Source: UBA3700 sp002372775 (GTDB taxonomy: Bacteria; Bacillota; Clostridia; Christensenellales; UBA3700). From it: a DNA stretch of 21,680 nucleotides. The stretch is taken from the NCBI GenBank assembly GCA_946615965.1, contig CAMOIC010000024.1, forward strand, positions 1-21,680, read 5' to 3'. Position 1 is the first letter of the stretch; every line of letters starts with the position of its first letter. The notes below the pieces were generated by a model. It did no database searches, was not told where the DNA came from, and worked only from the letters and a program-made list of their open reading frames with translations. Shown here piece by piece: positions 21,670-21,680 of this stretch. A program made the position numbers and the translations under genes.

Positions 21670-21680
21670 CATACTGAAAT

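Noticed and set aside
1..21680. CRISPR arrays, rRNA genes or riboswitches
   Set aside because: I read for regularly spaced direct repeats, conserved rRNA segments and T-box or other leader motifs and found none.

Overview
The window looks like a chromosomal segment of a low-GC Bacillota (Clostridia-like) bacterium. The reasons are AGGAGG-type ribosome binding sites, TTGACA/TATAAT promoters, intrinsic terminators, lipoprotein signals without any outer-membrane machinery, a SipW-type surface protein, a PHP-family histidinol phosphatase and a pgk-tpiA-gpmI glycolytic cluster. UGG is the tryptophan codon, so the code is standard. Genus cannot be set from the sequence alone.

Layout. 1-4.7 kb is a cell-surface block. 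It holds a SipW-type secreted protein and a protein built on a degenerate EAL (c-di-GMP phosphodiesterase-like) fold with a charged helical tail, both on the minus strand, and an O-antigen ligase/polymerase-like membrane protein on the plus strand. 4.7-7.2 kb is one large lipoprotein carrying an inserted array of YY-rich repeats. 7.3-11.1 kb is a leuS-serS operon. 11.15-12.6 kb holds a DUF1624-type acyltransferase membrane protein convergent with a small protein made of two matching zinc ribbons and a long acidic tail. tRNA-Ser(UGA), with its own promoter and terminator, follows at 12.8-12.9 kb.

13.1-14.4 kb is the most interesting part: a three-gene minus-strand operon that reads as a toxin-antitoxin-chaperone (TAC) module. 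A HigB/RelE-like toxin is followed by a HigA-like antitoxin with a cysteine/alanine-rich C-terminal tail, then a SecB-like chaperone. It has its own promoter with repeated GTTAAC boxes, terminators on both sides, and clearly lower GC than its neighbours (about 29% against about 40% by hand count). By analogy with mycobacterial HigBA1-SecB, the chaperone should protect the antitoxin from proteolysis, and stress or phage infection that diverts the chaperone would free the toxin.

14.5-18.2 kb is the glycolytic operon pgk-tpiA-gpmI (minus strand). Pgk carries an unusual insertion of about 43 residues, and gap and eno are not present. 18.4-21.6 kb holds a second lipoprotein, ung, and a divergently transcribed PHP-family phosphatase.

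A second theme is leaderless transcription. Three plus-strand genes (2789, 11153, 20809) have no Shine-Dalgarno sequence and have a good -10 element only 6-10 nt before the ATG, so the mRNA should start at or within a few nucleotides of the start codon. All other genes here have clear ribosome binding sites.
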